This document shows, in pieces, positions 17,717 through 21,697 of a stretch of DNA of 21,697 bases (position 1 is the first letter of the stretch; each line of letters starts with the position of its first letter). Origin of the DNA: Balneolaceae bacterium (GTDB lineage Bacteria > Bacteroidota > Rhodothermia > Balneolales > Balneolaceae); the NCBI GenBank assembly GCA_021767245.1, contig JAASTO010000019.1:1-21697 (forward strand), in the 5' to 3' direction. Below the pieces are notes generated by a model. It searched no databases. It worked only from the letters and a program-made list of their open reading frames with translations, and was not told the origin of the DNA. The position numbers and the translations under genes are program-made.

Positions 17717-20221
17717 TCAATCCGAATTCTTTTCTTTTTCTCTGCCCCAATGTCGGAAAATTGAGATGCTAAATCCAATCATCAGGATAAAGGTACCGGT
17801 CCACACCACAGAGATAAATGGTTTTTCATCGGCTACAACCAATACCCATTCCGGTTCGTATTCCTCTTCTAATCCGGTTACAGTCAACTCAATGCTGTTT
17901 TCCTGTGGATTGATCTCTGTGAACTGAAATTCCAGGTCAAAATCTGAAGCAAATGCAGGGGGTGAAAATATGTAGCTTTGTCCGTTTTCGCTGTACACCG
18001 CAAACAAGGGATCGAGGGTGATCACTCTGTTGCTGGCCGGGTGAATCAGCTCTATTTCAGCCCGAACGCCTATGGTCGTATTTGGAGGAAGTTCTGTACT
18101 GTCAGTTTGTACGTAGTTTACGAACCGAATGGTGTAATTACCTACATCAATAGACTGCCCCGGATTCATATTAAACGACTGCACATTCACAGAATCTTTT
18201 TGGATCCCGGCTGTATCCTGAGAAGCTACATTTTGCATCATCTCGGCATTCTTCTTGACCCACTCATTTTGTTGCTCGACGTATGAACTTCCACCTACAT
18301 ACATGTAAATATCACTCATCAGCCCTGTTCGTACATCCGGATCAACCGACCATTGTATATTTTCCTGTGTACTTGAGGTCAGCATTGGATATACTTCCGG
18401 ATTCATGTAAAATGGTTTTCCCCCATCGATCGGCTCAAACAAGATCTTATAAGTCTGCTGACCTCTGCGAACGGAATTATCAAGTTCATAACCCTCGTAA
18501 GTCACCATGTACCTATTATCTATCATTATGGGCTCATTGAGATTGAGCAACAACATTTCTTCCTTTTGCGTGACTTTGAAGCCCTGCTCATCAGTTACTT
18601 CACCTCTCTCTACAGCAGCGTTGTAATTAGCCGTCTTCTGATCGACCAAAGGCTCGTTATAGGCTGAGGAAGCCAGAATTCCCACAAGCAGCAAACCAAA
18701 TCCTACGTGGGTCAAAGAGCCTCCGATCACTTTGGGATTCTTCATTGCCAGTTTGATCATGATCCAGGCGTTACCCACTATGGCAAAAAATCCACAGAAC
18801 AGGTACACCATATAATACAGATCTCTGACATCTCCGAATATTACACTCAGGATCGTTACCGCACTGGTTACCAGTAGTGGATTGATCAATGCTGACGCCA
18901 GTGATTCTGCATCATGCTTATTCCAGAAGAGGTATTGTCCGATCACGGTCAACAGCGCCATGATCATTGCAATTGGCATGCTCCACGTATTGTAAAAAGA
19001 GATCTCCGGCGGGGTTGGGTTTTCAACAAACAACCGCCCAAGTATGGGGGAGCTGGTTCCCAGAATGATCACTAACCCAAGGATGAGAAGCATCATGGCA
19101 CCGGTCACTGTCATAAACTCACGGCTCAATATACTTGATTCTTTTTCAGGAGAAGGCAATTCCTTATATCTCCAGAAAAACAGGCCAAGCCCCACAAGAG
19201 TAACCACCAGCATAAACGCCAATAGCTGATTATATAGGCCCAGATCCACAAAACTGTGTACAGAAGAACTTCCCAATATTCCGGACCGGGTCAAAAATGT
19301 TTCATAAACCACGGCCACATAAGCAAGAATGGCAAATAATATTGAGGACTTCTGTGCAATCGCACTTTTTCGCTGAATGATCATGGTATGAATACCGGCC
19401 GTACCGATGAGCCAAGGAACCAAAGAGGCATTCTCAACAGGATCCCATGCCCAGTATCCGCCAAATGACAGGGTTACGTATGCCCAATATCCGCCAAGAA
19501 AAATGGCTGTAAGCAACGCGACATTAGCACTTAGTGTCCATGGCAATGCAGGACCGATCCATTTGTGATACTGCTGTTTCCAGAGAGCGGCCATGGCAAA
19601 ACAGTAAGGAATGGTCATCATGGCAAAACCGATGAATAAAACCGGTGGATGGATCATCATCCATGGACTCTTGAGAAGATCATTCAAGCCACTGCCATCA
19701 CTGGGAACAAAATCCGGATTGGCCTGCAAAAATGGGGCATTGGGCATCTCCTCTGCTATGGTTCGAAAAGGAGAAGCACCCAGCTTCAATCCAAAAATAT
19801 CCCATCCAAGCAGCATGGAAAGCAGGAACACTTGAGTAAGCGTCAAAAAGAACAGTACGGGTGCTTTATATGGAGCCCGTGTCCATTTCATCAATCCAAA
19901 CCCAAATAGAGCTGAGAACAGGATCCAAAGCATGAAACTGCCTTCCTGGCCACCATAAAATGCAGAAAAAAGATAACGGGGGGTTAGATCTAAACTCGTA
20001 TAATTGAATACATAGTAATACTGAAACTGATGCTGAAAGATCAGATAGATTAGAATACCGGATGCAATGACCAGAAAAGTGGTCTTTGCTGTAAATAGCC
20101 AATTACCCAGTTTAAGAGTACGATCCTCATCTTTATTAGCTGAGATGTAATAAAAGACCATAGCCCCTATCGAAGTGACGAAAGAGGCCGATATTAACAG
20201 TTTACCAAGGATTCCTAGCAT
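17717..20221 (-). CDS. ccmF: Cytochrome c maturation protein CcmF (holocytochrome c synthetase subunit), enlarged form
   Basis: CcmF takes heme from CcmE and attaches it to apocytochrome c at the periplasmic face of the inner membrane. Many transmembrane helices are visible. The WWD domain lies about 243-270 (GGYWAYVT and GGYWAWDPVENASLVPWL). Candidate heme-liganding histidines are H191 in HPPVLFIGF, H278 in GTAGIHTM, H322 in SSVHSF and H505 in LTHVGFGLLL, matching the four conserved CcmF histidines. At 834 residues it is clearly longer than E. coli CcmF (about 650). The extra length is in a periplasmic region of about 280 residues (522-801), rich in beta strands, before the last helix (802-822). 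It is 89 bp downstream of ccmE and 4 nt upstream of the next gene. The ATG start gives an immediate first helix. Confidence 0.95.
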   Translation of the reverse strand: MLGILGKLLISASFVTSIGAMVFYYISANKDEDRTLKLGNWLFTAKTTFLVIASGILIYLIFQHQFQYYYVFNYTSLDLTPRYLFSAFYGGQEGSFMLWILFSALFGFGLMKWTRAPYKAPVLFFLTLTQVFLLSMLLGWDIFGLKLGASPFRTIAEEMPNAPFLQANPDFVPSDGSGLNDLLKSPWMMIHPPVLFIGFAMMTIPYCFAMAALWKQQYHKWIGPALPWTLSANVALLTAIFLGGYWAYVTLSFGGYWAWDPVENASLVPWLIGTAGIHTMIIQRKSAIAQKSSILFAILAYVAVVYETFLTRSGILGSSSVHSFVDLGLYNQLLAFMLVVTLVGLGLFFWRYKELPSPEKESSILSREFMTVTGAMMLLILGLVIILGTSSPILGRLFVENPTPPEISFYNTWSMPIAMIMALLTVIGQYLFWNKHDAESLASALINPLLVTSAVTILSVIFGDVRDLYYMVYLFCGFFAIVGNAWIMIKLAMKNPKVIGGSLTHVGFGLLLVGILASSAYNEPLVDQKTANYNAAVERGEVTDEQGFKVTQKEEMLLLNLNEPIMIDNRYMVTYEGYELDNSVRRGQQTYKILFEPIDGGKPFYMNPEVYPMLTSSTQENIQWSVDPDVRTGLMSDIYMYVGGSSYVEQQNEWVKKNAEMMQNVASQDTAGIQKDSVNVQSFNMNPGQSIDVGNYTIRFVNYVQTDSTELPPNTTIGVRAEIELIHPASNRVITLDPLFAVYSENGQSYIFSPPAFASDFDLEFQFTEINPQENSIELTVTGLEEEYEPEWVLVVADEKPFISVVWTGTFILMIGFSISIFRHWGREKEKNSD

Positions 20222-20275
20222 GGATTAGGTGTGATATAATTTTAAATAGTGGCTCTTGATGAATCTAAAATAAAT

Positions 20276-20302
20276 TTTCAGACTGATGATGACAGCCTGA
20301 AA
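20276..20302 (-). terminator. Possible attenuator/terminator hairpin between ccmE and ccmF
   Basis: Read on the minus strand, TTTCAGGCT and AGTCTGAAA form a 9-bp stem with one G-U pair and a 9-nt loop, followed by the T-rich ATTTATTTTAG. It lies in the 89-bp gap after the ccmE stop. The stem is GC-poor, so partial termination or mRNA processing is more plausible than full termination. Chance formation cannot be excluded. Confidence 0.35.
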
Positions 20303-20310
20303 TGGTATCT

Positions 20311-20706
20311 CTAACCTTCGACAGCTTCTGTAAACTGACCGGGATCGGTATCGTTGTACTTAGACGGACACTTCATCAGCATCTCGTTGGCATAAAAAGT
20401 ATCTCCCCTCATTTCACCGATCACAACAAGCTGGTCTGCCTGTTCGAAATTATTCGGTTTAGGTTTGGAGTAAACCACTTTTTTGGACACCCCATCCTCA
20501 TCTTTCATATAAAATGTGAAGCGTTTGGTCTCCAGTGAGAATTCTGCTTCCTTTTCATCGTCCCAGGTTCCGGGAATATGAGCCGTTGATCGTTCTCCGG
20601 CTCCTTCAAACGTAGTGTAAGTACTTATACTTTCGCCAAAATTATACATCAAGAGTGATGTAAATCCTACAATGGCAACAATTCCAATGATCAGCTTCGG
20701 TTTCAT
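20311..20706 (-). CDS. ccmE: Cytochrome c maturation heme chaperone CcmE, CxxxY variant
   Basis: CcmE receives heme from CcmC and passes it to CcmF in the periplasm. The 131-residue protein has one N-terminal membrane anchor (about 4-20), then the short OB-fold barrel with the family pattern of a FTFYMKDEDG strand, a YSKPKPNNFEQADQLVVIGE segment and FYANEMLMKCPSKY. In canonical CcmE the last segment reads ...KHxxxY with a covalently heme-binding His (H130 in E. coli). Here the position is Cys113 (codon TGT, 20368-20370) in CPSKY, a CxxxY motif. This variant is known from Desulfovibrio and archaeal CcmE, which belong to Ccm systems without CcmH. The C-terminal tail after Tyr117 is short and acidic. 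The ATG overlaps the ccmD stop (ATGA, 4 nt). Confidence 0.93.
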   Translation of the reverse strand: MKPKLIIGIVAIVGFTSLLMYNFGESISTYTTFEGAGERSTAHIPGTWDDEKEAEFSLETKRFTFYMKDEDGVSKKVVYSKPKPNNFEQADQLVVIGEMRGDTFYANEMLMKCPSKYNDTDPGQFTEAVEG

Positions 20707-20945
20707 GATGTTTTTTTGCTTAGAATTTCCTGTTCAAGTTTGCTGACTTTCTTGTCGACTCTGAAAAGAAAGAAGATGAGTACCAGCCAGATAATCAGGC
20801 TGACTCCGAGAACTACAAAAATTAAGTCGTTTGAACTCATAAATTGAATAAATGCGTTTGTTTCTTCACCTGATGCAGCTCCAGCCCATTGATCCGAATA
20901 AGCCTCTGTGAGGGTATCAACGACTGCTAATGAATCTTCTTGCAT
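20703..20945 (-). CDS. ccmD: CcmD-like small membrane protein
   Basis: CcmD is a small protein that helps release holo-CcmE from the CcmABC complex. This 80-residue protein has a polar N-terminal tail (about 1-38), one transmembrane helix (about 40-61, LIFVVLGVSLIIWLVLIFFLF) and a short basic/coiled cytoplasmic tail (RVDKKVSKLEQEIL). CcmD proteins are poorly conserved, so the call rests on size, topology and position between ccmC and ccmE. The N-terminal extension is longer than in E. coli CcmD (about 69 residues in total). It follows ccmC by 58 bp, and its TGA overlaps the ccmE start. Confidence 0.82.
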   Translation of the reverse strand: MQEDSLAVVDTLTEAYSDQWAGAASGEETNAFIQFMSSNDLIFVVLGVSLIIWLVLIFFLFRVDKKVSKLEQEILSKKTS

Positions 20946-21003
20946 AGTTTAATTAAGTTTTGGTATCTGATCCGACCATCGATCCGATGCGTATTCTTTT
21001 AAA

Positions 21004-21660
21004 TTACGAATTCTCCAGCTCAAGTTTTACCCTGTTATAACGATGGTGGATGTCGTATATCCAGATTCCCAATGCGATAAAACCAACGAAGGCCGGATAA
21101 AGTATGAACCGCAATTCATCAGCCGTAATTTCGCTGAATGCGGGATTTCCGTCTGCTCCGGGATGCAAACTTGTTAACTGCCTTGGTACCACATATAACA
21201 GAAACGGAATCGTTGTTACGGCAAAAATATTGTAAACGGCAGCAAGCTTAGCCCGCTTTTCACGATCATCAAACGCGGATCGGAGCATGAAATATGCTAC
21301 ATATATCATCAAGGCAAGAGCAGCAAGGTTCATTTTCGGCTCAGCAAAGGTCCACCAGGAACCCCAGGTAAAACGAGCCCATAGTGACCCGGTCAGAAGT
21401 CCACAAACACCGAATGCCACTCCCACTGATGCGGCCGAAGACGCTTTGATATCAAACACCGGGTCCGGCTCATTCAGGTATTTAATACTATACCAGAAAC
21501 TGATCAAAAAGAGCACGAACATGGTCATCCACATGGGTACGTGGAAGAAGATATTCCGTGCTGTTTGTTCGAGTATGGGAATTTCAGGAATGTAAATCAG
21601 AAAGCCGGCAGAGATGACCACGGTCATCCAGATAGCCACTACGTATTTCCAGATTTTCAA
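21004..21660 (-). CDS. ccmC: Cytochrome c maturation protein CcmC (heme delivery to CcmE)
   Basis: CcmC presents heme to CcmE in the inner membrane. The 218-residue protein has about six transmembrane helices. Candidate heme-ligand histidines are H40 in NIFFHVPMW and H166 in QLTSLHPG, flanking the tryptophan-rich loop. That loop reads WARFTWGSWWTFAEPKM (94-110); canonical CcmC has WWVWDARLT here, so the third Trp and the Asp are replaced. The start appears to be TTG at 21658-21660: the frame is open only to a TGA at 21694-21696 and contains no ATG or GTG, and the first helix begins at once. No good Shine-Dalgarno is visible. ccmB probably precedes it beyond the window edge. Confidence 0.9.
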   Translation of the reverse strand: MKIWKYVVAIWMTVVISAGFLIYIPEIPILEQTARNIFFHVPMWMTMFVLFLISFWYSIKYLNEPDPVFDIKASSAASVGVAFGVCGLLTGSLWARFTWGSWWTFAEPKMNLAALALMIYVAYFMLRSAFDDREKRAKLAAVYNIFAVTTIPFLLYVVPRQLTSLHPGADGNPAFSEITADELRFILYPAFVGFIALGIWIYDIHHRYNRVKLELENS

Positions 21661-21697
21661 GAATGTGGGATTTTCATTAACTATAACTGCGTTTCAA

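Noticed and set aside
17713..17778. Upstream TTG start for the DUF5683-like gene
   Set aside because: It would put 22 charged residues before the signal peptide and overlap ccmF by more than 50 nt; the ATG at 17712 fits better.
1..21697. Mobile elements, CRISPR arrays, tRNA or rRNA genes, phage genes
   Set aside because: I saw no transposase, integrase or phage motifs, no regularly spaced repeats and no tRNA-like cloverleaf in the short non-coding gaps.

Overview
The window looks like chromosomal core sequence from a Gram-negative member of the Bacteroidota/Rhodothermota/Balneolota assemblage, with Balneolaceae-like bacteria my best guess. The reasons are a type IX secretion 'plug' lipoprotein, a Bacteroidota-style TamB, a DUF5683-like protein, an outer-membrane barrel joined to a TolB-like propeller, and a Ccm cluster with a variant CcmE. 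The taxonomic call is inference from protein character. I see no transposase, phage gene, CRISPR array, rRNA or tRNA.

Region 1 (1-1779, plus strand): the 3' part of dapF (diaminopimelate epimerase; lysine and peptidoglycan synthesis), then a T9SS plug-domain lipoprotein gene directly after or slightly overlapping it. This pair converges on the next operon with only 6 bp between stop codons.

Region 2 (15309 down to 1786, minus strand): a tight six-gene operon read in the order NFACT/RqcH-like - aroK - aroB - tamB-like - rnr (RNase R) - a 1125-residue outer-membrane protein. Junctions are a 4-nt overlap, an 8-nt overlap, a 1-nt overlap, a 10-nt gap and an 18-nt gap, so translational coupling is likely. 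The operon mixes ribosome rescue/RNA decay (NFACT, RNase R), the shikimate pathway (AroK, AroB) and envelope assembly (TamB and an Omp85-like barrel carrying a MA-clan peptidase domain and a beta-propeller).

Region 3 (15338-16915): an unrecognised 217-residue protein gene diverges from the NFACT operon across only 28 bp. It converges on a 3-hydroxyacyl-CoA dehydrogenase gene, with a good bidirectional terminator hairpin between them.

Region 4 (21660 down to 17035, minus strand): a cytochrome c maturation operon, ccmC - ccmD - ccmE - ccmF - DUF5683-like gene; ccmB/ccmA probably lie beyond the right edge. CcmE carries CxxxY (Cys113) in place of the usual heme-binding HxxxY, CcmC has a degenerate tryptophan-rich motif, CcmF is enlarged by a periplasmic region of about 280 residues, and no ccmG or ccmH gene is present within the window. 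This resembles the variant 'system I*' pathway of Desulfovibrio and archaea and is the most interesting biology here.

No stretch over 300 bases lacks a gene. The longest non-coding gap is 119 bases (16916-17034).
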